A stretch of 64,000 bases of DNA. Source: Micrasema longulum (lineage: Eukaryota; Arthropoda; Insecta; Trichoptera; Brachycentridae). This document shows positions 1 to 10,130 of the stretch, piece by piece; within the stretch, counting starts at the first letter, position 1; every line of letters starts with the position of its first letter. The notes under the pieces are model-generated. The model was not told the DNA's origin. It ran no database searches and worked only from the letters and a program-made list of their open reading frames with translations. Where the stretch lies: assembly GCA_022494885.1 (NCBI GenBank), contig JAGVSM010001434.1, positions 372,001 to 436,000 of the forward strand. The letters run 5' to 3'. The position numbers and the translations under genes were made by a program.

Positions 1-65
1 TCAAAATAATGTGACCTCACTGGGGTTAACCGTGCCAAGGACACTTAACAATATACTTTTTTGAA
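1..65. repeat. Repeat also at 20.6 kb
   Basis: GTGACCTCACTGGGGTTAAC, CGTGCCAAGGACACTTAACA and ATATACTT match 20605-20670. The window begins inside it. Confidence 0.6.
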
Positions 66-1095
66 ATGTTTTTACATTTGAGAATAAACAAAGAAGACTA
101 GCTTAATTAACAGAGATAATTTACAAAATATTCAGACAGTTTTACAAACTAGGTATATATATGTACATCACCATTCTTTACATTACAAAACGCGCAATGA
201 AAATAACAAAACCTAACATAAGCTTTACACTTGTGGAGCAGTTGATTCAATATTGGTTTGGGCGGATGAGACAATCCATTTTTCTTCTACCTAGCTCCAC
301 TATTCGTATTTTTTTAAATTTTTTAATTACTCAAAAATTAAATTTATTTTCTCACTGTTGATTTTTGAAAAAAAGCAGAGCTCAAGTATTTTTTATATGA
401 TTAAGATGAAACCGGATTTTTTAACATTTTCTTTTACTAATTGTTTCATGTTAAAAAATGTGAGTCTGTCCAAAACATAGAAGACAATTTTCAATATGCC
501 ATTATTAAAATGATCCCCGCATTTGTTTAAGTTTTTATGAACCTCGATTAACTTTTAAAGGGGTTACGTATAGCAATAGTATAAAAGCATTTGTATATAC
601 TTACTCAAAATTATGTTACGTGTCTTTTGTTATTTAATGTGAGATATTTGTTTCAATCACGAATTTGTTTTCTTTTTTTTTTTCATATTTTTACATTTTT
701 CCGTTAAAATTCGGATGTGCTTTGATGTTCTAAAGAACAGAATTGTACATATGGTTTCCTTTATTTTTTTTCTCTTTTGAAACTTTCGTCAATATTTTTT
801 GCTTGAATGGAGATTGATGAAGAAATTTTTCAATCAAAAAAGACGAATTTGAATCTAACATTCATAATATGTGGAGTGGAAATGGCTTCTTTTTGTCATT
901 ATTTTTATTTTGGTAAATTAAATCCGAATCATAAATTGCTTCTTTTCTATTAAAAAAATACGCATTTTTTCATCTAAATTCTTTACAAAAAATATTATTT
1001 TATCGGGACTAGACATTGATTCTTTTGATACTATTTATTCGTGGAAAAAGCGAAAAAATGTTAAAATGTACAAAAAGTGTGTTAAATTAAGTTGA
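66..1095. other. No gene or clear repeat seen
   Basis: AT-rich sequence with only short chance frames. It begins with the rest of the window-start repeat. No splice-bounded exon was found. Confidence 0.5.
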
Positions 1096-1099
1096 ATAA

Positions 1100-1220
1100 T
1101 ACGTTAGCAAAATGTGATACAGAAATTAAAAAATTGAATGTATATTTTTACCGCGTGAAAGTAAAAAAAATTATATCCAATTTTCTGTAGCATTAAACTC
1201 CTCGTTAGTAATTCGTTCGC
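1100..1220 (+). repeat. Repeat G, 3' fragment
   Basis: TTTTTACCGCGTGAAAG, ATATCCAATTTTCTGTAGC and ATTAAACTCCTCG resemble the end of the 63.6 kb copy. Confidence 0.5.
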
Positions 1221-1224
1221 CATG

Positions 1225-2965
1225 GTAATTATCAAATCCAGGAATTATAAATTTTGCGTTTCTAACTTCTCTCGATTTATTTTGAACTTTAAAATCTAAT
1301 CTTGCAATTGTTTTTTAAAATAAAATAAAATTGTATTATTAGAAAAAAAAACTTCAGTTACTGGTAAAATGCTCATTTTTTCCATCCATCAGTAAACGTA
1401 ATTTCATAAATTTTATAAAATCAAAGAGTTCTTTTACCTAGTATTTTGAATGAATTGATTTAAAGTTTTCAACCCCTGTATCCGTCAGAAATATAGTTAA
1501 GCTTAGTGGCAATAGAAGGTCGCCTTGGAGGGGGTGGACTTAACAAGTTGGTTCAAGTATTAACAGGATCCACGATGAAGCGATTGAATTGTGGAATCCC
1601 CACCCTACGCCACTCCTCCCGGGTTAAGTGGGGTTGGACGCATCGTTACCTTACTTTAATAAGGTTAAAACTAAATTCTGTAAAAAGATACGTATGTTTA
1701 TAATTTTTTTGGCTTTGTTATTTTAATCAAATAAATTATGAAAAAGAGATATGCTTGTGGATGCATAATATTAGTTTGGTGCCTTATGTAAAAATATAAT
1801 AAAATGATTTAACCTAAAGGAGTAAGTAAATAAAAGATTCGAAGTAACGTACAATTAAGGTTTATTGTACAGACGAAAATTCAGTGGTTTCACAAATAAA
1901 ACCAAGAGTTCTATGTGGTAGATTAAAATGCTGGTGAAGGCAGAGATGGGCGAGTGACGCGTTGCGCGCCCTTATATAATAATTATTAATCATCAAAATT
2001 CAAACGGGAGGTAATGAAATATAGGTTGAATAACTTATAATTAAAATATATAACTAACATTGTTATTATTAGAGCACACATAAAAATATGTATATGTGTG
2101 CCCTATTTCAAGATTCAAAATAAAACAAATAAAAAATAAAATAAAAAAAGGTGTCATTCAGAAAATTGAAGTTTAAAAAAAAAATATTATTTATAAAGTA
2201 ATACTGTTACATTTTATTAATATAACCTAGTTGAATTCTATCCACATTATTTTTATGTTTAATATTCTCAACTTTTCTTTTTTATATTTCTATTTAGAAC
2301 CAAAGATTTTCTAATATGTGTTTTTTTTTTTAAATTTATTATTTATTTGTATAACCATCAGCTGCAATCATATATAAATTAAAAAAAAAAAAAACAAATA
2401 AAAAATAAGCCAATTACAGGTTTTCACAAATAGCACCACAGTAAGTTAAAACATATTCTCAAAAATGAAATAAACAATGATATAAATCTAAAAGTAAAAA
2501 ACACTACAATATTGTTAATTGAATCGGCATTCACTTCGTAACACTTCATTATTAATCATTATGAAAATCAAAACTTTGTAATTAGTGTTACACAATTTTT
2601 ATTAATGTACAAGAACACTAGGTACTACAGTTTTGGGAGAGCACTCCTCCCATCGTCGGGTGATTTAAAACTAATATAGTAATCACAGAATATTGTTCAC
2701 AATGTGATAGAAATTAAACAAAAAGTAAATAAATTAATCAGTGAAACTTAGAGCAAGAGGGTTTTTTTCCACTTATCTAAGGTGTTAGCATATAAATGGA
2801 TAGTTATCTAAAGTACAGATATGAAACTGTAGAGTGTTCATGTAAAATAATAAAAATTGCGTTACACTAATAACAAGGTTTTTATTTTCACAATAATTTA
2901 AAAAACTACAAAATTATTTCGAGAGCAAACGCTGCACGTCATTATAATTATTCGCAAATAAATCC
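1225..2965. other. Unrecognised AT-rich region
   Basis: A GC-richer patch at 1505-1650 (GGAGGGGGTGGACTTAAC) has a 65-codon frame that matches nothing I know. At 2622-2660 (minus) CGACGA, T, GGGAG/CTCCC, AAAACTG resembles the hammerhead-like motif. The rest is featureless. Confidence 0.4.
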
Positions 2966-2969
2966 ATGT

Positions 2970-3610
2970 ATAATTACATAAAAATTATTAAAAGTTCGTC
3001 ATAAATATGGATTTTGCCTATTGGATTGGTTGAGACAAGAGAAGTATGAAGAAGAAAGTTATTCCTAAGAACTTTTTAAGAAATATTAATAGAGAGTTTA
3101 GATAATAATTGAGGACAGTCAATTAAACCAGAAGCCATTTTTAATAGATAAATTATATCAACTATTTCGCAACGTTTTTGCGGAGGTAACAGGAGATGTT
3201 TTTGAATACTTTAATGTATTGGTCGGATTTAAAATCAAGTTTCAACCGGTAACACATGTATTTGACGAATTGTTTTTGTATATTTTTAATGCGTGATATA
3301 TGCACATTGTTCATAGGATTCCATATTAGTGATGCATATTCCAAGTTGCTCCGCACCAATGTACAGTGAAGGATTTTGAGTGTATGCCATGTTGAACGAC
3401 GTAGAGTTACGCATCACAAAGCCATCACAGAAGTCAACATGAATATCGAAAAGTAATTAACTATCGTGGTAGATATTTAGATCCCTTACAAAATAACAAG
3501 CGTTGGAGTTGTTAGTCGGTAAGAATTTTAGTGCGACGAAATGTAATAACTGAACACTTAAAAAGATTTAGGTTTAAGCAGTTGGAGTTGCCGTAATTTT
3601 CCAGACCTAC
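2970..3610 (-). mobile_element. Degenerate jockey-like LINE, post-RT fragment
   Basis: Minus-strand frames read KCSVITFRRTKIL (about 3.55 kb), TLKILHCTLVRSNLEYASLIWNP and ISRIKNIQKQFVKYMCYRLKL. Near 3.1 kb follows IIYLLKMASGLIDCPQLLSKLSIN. The LVRSxLEYASxIWNP, RIxxIQKxF and LIDCPxLL blocks are typical after the RT core of jockey-like LINEs. Frameshifts and stops make it inactive. Confidence 0.75.
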
Positions 3611-3775
3611 CAGATTTCAGAGAGCTCCTTCGGACAGCTTTTTTCGTTTGACAATGAGCAAATTTCACGTGTATGTGGGCACCGCCAAGGATACTTATGC
3701 CCTCAGATGCGGTGTGCGGTATGTGGTGGGCAAGCTGCTGTTTACTTTTTCTGTGGCAGCCGCTAAGGTAAGACG
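3610..3775 (+). repeat. Repeat K (unrecognised, peptide-like), copy 1
   Basis: A stretch that reads TRFQRAPSDSFFRLTMSKFH then VYVGTAKDTYALRCGVRYVVGKL without stops. It is about 90% identical to the minus strand of 52.65-52.86 kb. Differences between copies fall at all three codon positions, so I see no sign of protein-level selection. I do not recognise the family. Confidence 0.6.
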
Positions 3776-3799
3776 TGTTTTAATAAGCTCGGTAATTTT

Positions 3800-4305
3800 C
3801 GTTTGTTAAAAAAAATGGATGAAAAAGTTTGTGTAAAATTGTGTGTAAAAAATTAAATAAAGTGTAACAAAGTTTGTGAAATGTCAACAAAGTCTGCTTT
3901 AAGTAAAACAAGAGTTTATGAGTGGTATAAGCGTTTCCAAAATGGCCATGAAGATTTTGAAGATTACGGACGGCCCGGACGCCCCGGCACATCAACAACC
4001 AATGAAAACGTGAAAAAGTTGATGAAATTGTTATGAACGATCACCGAATCACAAACAGAGAAGTCATTAATGATTTTGTCGTATTGATTGGCTCATGCCA
4101 TGAAATTTTTCGAATGTTTAGGGTTTAAAACGCGTGACAGCAAAATTTGATCCAAAATTTTTGAATTTCGAACAAAAACAGCGGTGAATGGAAGTTACCC
4201 AGGTGTCACTAAATGAAGTCAAAGACGATGAAAAACTTTGGAAACGTATTATTACAGGTGACGAAACATGAGTTTATGTATTTGATGTTGATATTAAAAA
4301 AAATA
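3800..4305 (+). mobile_element. Truncated, frameshifted mariner transposase relic
   Basis: Plus-strand frames give CVKLCVKN, KCNKVCEMSTKSALSKTRVY, EWYKRFQNGHEDFEDYGRP and GRPGTSTTNENVKK, the helix-turn-helix part of a mariner transposase. Then, after frame changes, come MNDHRITNREV, GSCHEIF, and GDET followed by a stop where mariner has Trp and then VYVFDVD. The first catalytic Asp region (GDETW) is therefore broken and the second half of the catalytic domain is absent. A MITE-like repeat follows at the break. Confidence 0.85.
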
Positions 4306-4815
4306 TTCCATACTACTTTTGGCCCTCAACCTAGGTTTGAAATTTAACACTGTCTGAACATTTTGTTAATTATCTACATTGATAAAAAAAAAAATTGTTA
4401 GTAAAGATATAACCTAATCACATTACAAATTCGAGCATGTTTTAAAATTACCGAAACGCAAAAAGTATTCACTCCGCAGAACTGATTCTATTGATTGCCT
4501 GGCTAATATTGACAAATAAAATGGCTCATTAAAACAATGATAACCATTTATTACAAAACAAAGTGAAACATTCGCCCTTAGATTCTTGTTGAATTAGATT
4601 TAACGTACACTATAAAATTTATTTGGACTGATTTTCTTTCTTAAATACGAAATAACAGCCGGTTTAGCGCAAAAAAACGACTTTATCGAAAATTTCTAGT
4701 TCTGGTTGAGGGCCAAAGGTACTTTCGATTTTTTTTTATTGATATTTTTAGCATTCTAAGTAATCCAAAAGGCAACTTTAAAGACCCTTTTTATTTTAAA
4801 ATTCGAAAAAAAAAA
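4285..4815. mobile_element. MITE-like repeat, copy 1
   Basis: Short inverted motifs TACTTTTGGCCCTCAACC (4314-4331) and GGTTGAGGGCCAAAGGTA (4704-4721) frame a ~408 bp core. Homology with 6620-7130 continues beyond the inverted motifs, to AAAAGGCAACTTT and ATTCGAAAAAAAAAA, so the real element is about 520 bp. No coding capacity. It interrupts the mariner relic or joins its break. Confidence 0.7.
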
Positions 4816-5264
4816 TGATCGGCTCACCCTACTGTAGATGGCTAGACATTCATATTTTCTTCTCGAAAATATTTTTTCACTCTGTTAGTACAAATTTAGA
4901 TAATACAGTATTCGCGAATTTTTTTTAAACCTTTGAAAAAGCATTTCACTCGGTCGGATTGTTTTACTCTTGACTGGTATTAAAGGATGTAAATGCAGCC
5001 TTGTCAAAGTAAGTAAGAGATGCCTACTTGGGTCTCCAAGTTTTACAGTATTGATAAACCCTTCACGAACCATCACGACTGTCGCGAAATGTGATATCAA
5101 TGTAGGGTAGGCAAACCAAGACTTTGTATTGTCGTGTTACTGAGTTTGTAGCGTTTAGTAAATTGTGTGTAGGATCAACCTCGGCTTAGCATTCAGAATT
5201 AACACGAGGAGGGTTTAGTATTTCAAATTCAAATAACAAATAAGATATTGTAATTACATTAATT

Positions 5265-6250
5265 TGTTGCATCAGAGAGAAAACATTTTTGAGAAGAAAA
5301 TATGGGAGTCTAGGTATTTACAGAGCTTGTGACCTGTGTTCGGTAGTTAACGTTTGTATTTTACACACTGTTATCATTCAATATTCTGCCAATGTTTAAA
5401 CATCCTACATAATGTAACAAATTTAGATCTGAATAACTCCCTAGGAAGGAAATTCAGCCTGTCTGCAAACATTTGGACATACTCAAAACATTATTAAATT
5501 AACTTACTGGTCATAGAAGAAGTAGAAAAATTTAAAAATTGCTTTCAGATGTTGCCTAGTAGGTGAATTAGTTCAGCCGAATGAATCTCAACCATATATT
5601 TCAGCTCTTTTACTTCACAAAAGTCAACAGATGGAAGAGTTGCTGCATGTGGATGTTTAAACACAGGCCGACACCGGACACGGCGCTTTGAGAAGTTATC
5701 TATATATGTTTAAATTAAGGAATGATGACTATTATCCATGCGATGATATTTGTTCACAGAGTATCGAACATCTGTTATTTCAGTGCTCATTTTTTAGTAC
5801 TCCACGCCCATTATCTTGGAGCAGAATGAAGGAAAGATAGAATACCCTTAACAGATATCTGCACTGTAGTTTAAAGAAGTTATCACGCGCCATAGTTCTT
5901 GAACTTTGCAAGAATGGTGATTGGACTCATAAAGGTAATAAGCCAAAATCAGTAATCGAACATCCCATTTCTGGGACAAACAAAAACGATTTTTTCGAGT
6001 ACTTTAGCCTTGTACATGACACGTAAGGCTACTAAATACAGGGGTCCAAATATATATTTAAAAAAAAAACACACAGGCAGAATGGTGTAAAGTGGCCACT
6101 CAAACCAGCCAATGACAGGTCATTAGCCCCGTGAATGCCTAGACATCCATATTCCCTTCTTAATTTTTTTTTTGTCTGATGCAATAAATTTAGATCTGAG
6201 AGGAAATCCAGCCTGTCTGCAAACATTTGGACATACTCAAAACATAATTG
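5265..6250. mobile_element. D element (palindromic family), split by a LINE tail
   Basis: The left part (5265-5654) has GTCTAGGTATTTACAGAGC, CTCCCTAGGAAGGAAATTCA, ACATTTGGACATACTCAAAA and TTTACTTCACAAAAGTCAAC. After a 410 bp LINE tail it resumes with ACAGGCAGAATGGTGT, GTGGCCACTCAAACCAGCC and TGACAGGTCATTAG, and ends like the other D copies. The outer flanks ATTGTAATTACAT and ATTGTGATTACTGCAT may be an old target duplication. Confidence 0.65.
5655..6065 (+). mobile_element. LINE 3' tail with RNase H-distal zinc-knuckle region
   Basis: One plus-strand frame reads TQADTGHGALRSYLYMFKLRNDDYYPC followed by DDICSQSIEHLLFQCSFF, broken here for length. TGHG, C, C, H and C in this order mark the end of R1/I-like LINE proteins. 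A stop follows at about 5838. It ends in an A run at 6061-6070. It is inserted in a D element: AACACAGG precedes it and ACACACAGG follows it, looking like a target duplication. Confidence 0.7.
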
Positions 6251-6314
6251 TGATTACTGCATTGTGATTATTGTTAATATTTAAAGCATTAATCTTGCAT
6301 TCAAACATTTCTTT

Positions 6315-6478
6315 TCTGTGGTGTAATAGCTAAGACACATGACTAACGCACTGTGGATTCCGGGTTCAATTCACGATGAAAAAATAAACAAAAAATCTTA
6401 AGCCTTGGTGTCGTGTGATGTAATTCACTACTGTTATTGTGCCTGCTGGCTTGTCGTAGTGCAATAATAAATAAATAA
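6315..6478 (+). mobile_element. SINE A copy
   Basis: CTGTGGTGTAATAGCTAAG and TTCCGGGTTCAATTCACG give degenerate A and B boxes; the body CTTGGTGTCGTGTGATGTAA and TTCACTACTGTTATTGTGCC follows, ending at AATAAATAAATAAG. Confidence 0.75.
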
Positions 6479-6619
6479 GTAACCATATACGACTTTTCTA
6501 TGTCTACCGGTTTCGAGACGTATCCATTAGAGTAGCCGATGATGTATGACGTTTTTTTTATTTTTTTAAAGTTAAGGGTCCAGAAATAAACAATTTGATT
6601 CACATTGAACGTAAAAATA

Positions 6620-7130
6620 ATTTTTAGAAATTTTCCATATTACTTTTGACCCTCAACCGAGGTTCGATGTTTAAAACTGTCTAAACATTTAGTTTACTAT
6701 CTATAATGATAAGATTATTTTGTTAGTTAAGCACTCGAATAACTCAATTAGAACACGTTTCAAAAACTACCGATATGCAAAAAGTTTGCACTCCGCGGAA
6801 CTGATTCCGTTGAGCGCTCGGCTAATATTGACACAAACAATGGCTCATTAAAACAATGCTACACATTTATTACAAAACAAAGTGCAACTTATGCCCTTAG
6901 AAGCTTATTTATTAAGGCTTAATGCACATTATAAAATTTAATTCTACCGTTTTTTTTTACTTAAATACGAAATGGCAGCCGCTTTAGAAAACTTCAAGCT
7001 CTGGTCGAGAGTCAAAGGTTCAATCAATTTTTAAAAAAATATTTTTTGCAATCTGAGTAATCAAAAGGCAACTTTTTAGACCCCTTTTACTTTGAAATTC
7101 GGAAAAAAAAAGGTCCACCTTAGTACTGCA
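6620..7130. mobile_element. MITE-like repeat, copy 2
   Basis: Same structure as at 4.3-4.8 kb: TACTTTTGACCCTCAACC (6641-6658) and GGTCGAGAGTCAAAGGTT (7003-7020), with shared interior blocks such as CTCCGCGGAACTGATTC and AATGGCTCATTAAAACAATG. It is a direct repeat of copy 1, 2.3 kb apart. Confidence 0.7.
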
Positions 7131-7134
7131 AAAA

Positions 7135-8450
7135 AATATAAAACGCACGTGCCGAAATAACTCTTTTGTTGTTAGAATGTTACACCAACTAGCACTGATT
7201 TTAATGTTATATTTCTTACGGCATGTGTACTATCAGTACACTGGTTTTATTTTTTTATGCAACACTATAGTGAATCCACGTTGGTGTTTGCTTCATTTAG
7301 AATGTGCCCTATCATCACGTTACAAAAGTACATTTTTTATAGACAAATCAGTAAAAACCAATTTGAGGTAAAACTTAACACAAAATTACACAAAATTAAT
7401 GTATATTTATTTTATGATAATAATTGTTTGCGATATGGCAACATTACGCGGCCACTTCACGCATGCGCGCAGGCGGGATGTCGTACGGGGAGGGGTAATT
7501 GGTAAACTTTTGGACACACTGTTAAGTATGCAAACTTAGTTCTAAGCGGTTTCTAGAATATTATATTTCTATGATTTGCATATTAGTGTCATTAGTAATA
7601 GTGTCCTGACGACGAGATTGGTGAGTCTCGAAATCGGTAGACATCTGTTACATCAAAAAAAACAAAAACCTTTTGGTTAATCAGCAATCTAGTTATCATC
7701 AAAATATATAATGATCATTTTTTTTATCCATTCGTGTTTCAAAATTCAACTGTTTATTTTTTTTTGTGCAATTTTTAAAATACTTTTTAATGATAATTCG
7801 AGTATTATTTTTATGAAGAAATTTAATACACCTTTATATTATCTTTATGTATTTAATTCTTCTGTACGTGTGATGTCACTGAACTCCAACTAAACGGCTG
7901 AACTGATTTACCTACGGTTTTCAGCAAAATATAGAACTTTGCGCTGTGCATGTTCGTAGATATTAAAATCTTCAATACAATATGTAAAAAAAAATAGGAA
8001 CACAAATGGTTTATTCATTGACCTACAATAGTTGCATTCGACAAGAATGCATAGACAAAAAATGGAAGGATGTTGTTTTTTATGTTTAAAAACAGTTTGT
8101 TGTTTAATGTTTACAAACAACATTCACTTTTTATGTATCCCAAGCAGATTTTTCCCTTACACTCCTTATAATTTCTACCCATTTATTTTCTTTTAATAGA
8201 CATTAATTACATACATTTTTGAAAGGCACATTACTACCTAAAGTACACCCCTTATGGTAGAAAAGCGGAGTTTGACATTTGCTAAAAGAATTCTTTAACT
8301 GAAAATATTTTTTTTTATGTTTTGGAATTTAACCATAAACAAGTACCTAGGTACATAATTAAATTCAATATTTGAATATTAATATTTTTTTATTAGGAAA
8401 TTTAATCATAAATTAGTACCTTGGTACCCACTTATCAATGAAAAGCCTTT
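7135..8450. other. Intron or 3' flank of the CUB gene, little recognised
   Basis: Apart from the motif at 7605-7642, only a GC-rich patch at 7445-7500 (CACGCATGCGCGCAGGCGGG) stands out. No CUB exon with the required phase 1 entry could be found here. Confidence 0.4.
7605..7642 (+). ncRNA. Hammerhead-like motif, degenerate
   Basis: CTGACGA, C, GAGA/TCTC stem, GAA, ATCGGT, A. The palindrome has one mutation relative to ACCGGT. Confidence 0.35.
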
Positions 8451-8640
8451 TTCTTTTTATCCGATCAGTTTGTGCATGCTTTCACGACACAATCAGTAAT
8501 TTTTATTTTTATTTCTTTTGGTTTCGAATTAAATGTCAAGCTCACGCAAAACCCGGCTGGCAGTGATAGAATGACTAAATTTGCACTAGGCATGAGTTCA
8601 CAATTGGACCCGGTAGGTGGAAAATTCGAATATCGAATAA
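8450..8640 (+). repeat. Repeat J copy 1
   Basis: TTTATCCGATCAGTTTGTGC, TTCACGACACAATCAG, GACTAAATTTGCACTAGGCA parallel 11.27-11.42 kb. It lies 140 bp from CUB exon 5, on the intron side, and is not coding. Confidence 0.5.
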
Positions 8641-8779
8641 CGTTTGCGGAACCAGCTAATAGCAGGCAAGCCAACGTTCGGGCAGGACAACGTCTGTCGG
8701 GTTTGCTTGTTTTATATTTTAAAAAAATTCATCATTATATTATTTCTAGTATCTAATAAATTTATTTTTCGTAACTTAC

Positions 8780-8935
8780 CCGCGGGGGATGATACGAATT
8801 CTACAAACAGGTCCTGTGAAGTTCCGATGATGGAGTACGGGAACTTCCCCATACCACAAAACACCCCTATAACAGGGGAGGAACCATCCTTCCCGTCGTA
8901 TATCTTGATATAGTCGTAAGGACAATGTTCTTTAC
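8780..8935 (-). CDS. CUB-domain protein, exon 5 (second half of CUB 2)
   Basis: A 156 bp exon between a TTTGTCCCCAG acceptor and a GTAAGT donor, phase 1 at both ends; the entry phase matches the 26.4 kb exon. The peptide reads KEHCPYDYIKIYDGKDG, then GVFCGMGKFPYSI and DLFVEFVSSPAG. CPYDYIKIYDG and FCG are canonical CUB C3 and C4 blocks, and the two aspartates around YIKIY are where calcium-binding CUB domains coordinate calcium. The final GT donor shows that the protein continues, but no further exon could be identified between here and the left edge. A relation to insect CUB/LDLa proteins is possible and untested. Confidence 0.9.
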
Positions 8936-9192
8936 CTGGGGACAAACAAAATCAAATAATGGTACCTTTGAAATAAACGAAAAACATAATTTGATTCTGT
9001 ACTAGTTTCTTTAAGTATAGTCCTTAAAAGTTTGTTGGTATTGTTTTAAAAAATATTATATTTTTGCTTATAATTTTATAAATGGATTCTAAATAAATGT
9101 TTAAGTTCTTTTTTTGTAGTATGATTTATTTACAAAAATAAAAAATAGTTAAAAAACTCTCCCAGGCAAGTCATGTATTACGCTAATACATG

Positions 9193-9445
9193 TATTTATA
9201 AATTTATTGCATAAAATAAGTAAACATATTTAATCATAGGGAATCTATACAAAACTAATGAACTAAACTTTTTTTAATTCTTCATACTTACCACACGCAT
9301 ATTATATTTTAATTTATTTATTTTTTAATTTATAAATTTATTGCATAAACGTATTAAATAACATGGAAAATATATAAAACTAATATCCTAAACTTTTTTT
9401 AATTGCTTATACTCACCATTCACTCACATATGATATGTTTTTAAA
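9193..9445. repeat. Tandem duplication of ~130 bp
   Basis: TTTATAAATTTATTGCATAAA recurs (9195 and about 9329, written here as one 20-mer plus one base less), and each copy continues to AAACTTTTTTTAATT and CATACTTACC / TATACTCACC. The copies have diverged. Confidence 0.6.
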
Positions 9446-9629
9446 ATTTATACATAAAAAACTTTGAACATATTTAATAATAAACGAGGTTGCATGGACG
9501 TATTACAAATTGTTTTATTATTTGGAAAAACAAAATAAAACATATACATAAATTTGTATAAACATAGAACATACGTATAGTTAAAAATACTTCCATTAAT
9601 AAAATATTGATTTCTTTCGATTTCAGTGG

Positions 9630-9816
9630 TTTTTTTTTGCACCACAACAAGCAAGAAAACCCAATTTTATTCGTCAATTGAAATAGTAAATAGTGTACAG
9701 CACAGAACACCCAGGTTTGAGAATATTCACACTAAATTATAGTGTTCTCACCGAGAATCGGAACCGGAACCTACCGTTTGTGTTTCAAGTCTTGACTACT
9801 ACACCACGGAGGCCGC
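9630..9816 (-). mobile_element. SINE A copy (tRNA-like head)
   Basis: On the minus strand the head reads CCTCCGTGGTGTAGTAGTC, with box A-like TGGTGTAGTAG, and a box B-like GGTTCCGATTC. The body ends GTGGTGCAAAAAAAA. There is no functional tRNA cloverleaf. Confidence 0.75.
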
Positions 9817-9985
9817 TAATGAAAAACTAAATGGTTCCTCTAGTAAATTATTACTCTAAGGCATAAACTTAGTTAACAAATAATAATTCGAACAACACTT
9901 TTTTATTGTGAAATTGCTTTGAATTTTTCACACATTCTATGAAAAATAGGCATAGAGAAAGATTATTACAATATTAGTATTTAAA

Positions 9986-10130
9986 TCGGGTTGTGGTCTC
10001 GTGGCTAATGTTTCGGACTCATGGATCAGAGGTCCAGGTTTCGAATCCTTCTCAACCCCAAGTTGATTTCTATTTTGTAATAATGAGTTATTTACGACTC
10101 TTAAAAATGACCACCAAAATTAAATATTAG
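9986..10130 (+). mobile_element. SINE B copy (different tRNA-like head)
   Basis: Head TCGGGTTGTGGTCTCGTGG, GGACTCATGGATCAGAGGTC, B box GTTTCGAATCC and CTCAACCCC. GGGTTG and CAACCC could pair as an acceptor stem, showing derivation from a tRNA. The body has AATGAGTTATTTACGACTC. Confidence 0.7.

Noticed and set aside
8472..8913. Overlapping plus frames over CUB exon 5
   Set aside because: The minus strand has the CUB signature and splice sites; the plus frames are shadows partly covering repeat J.
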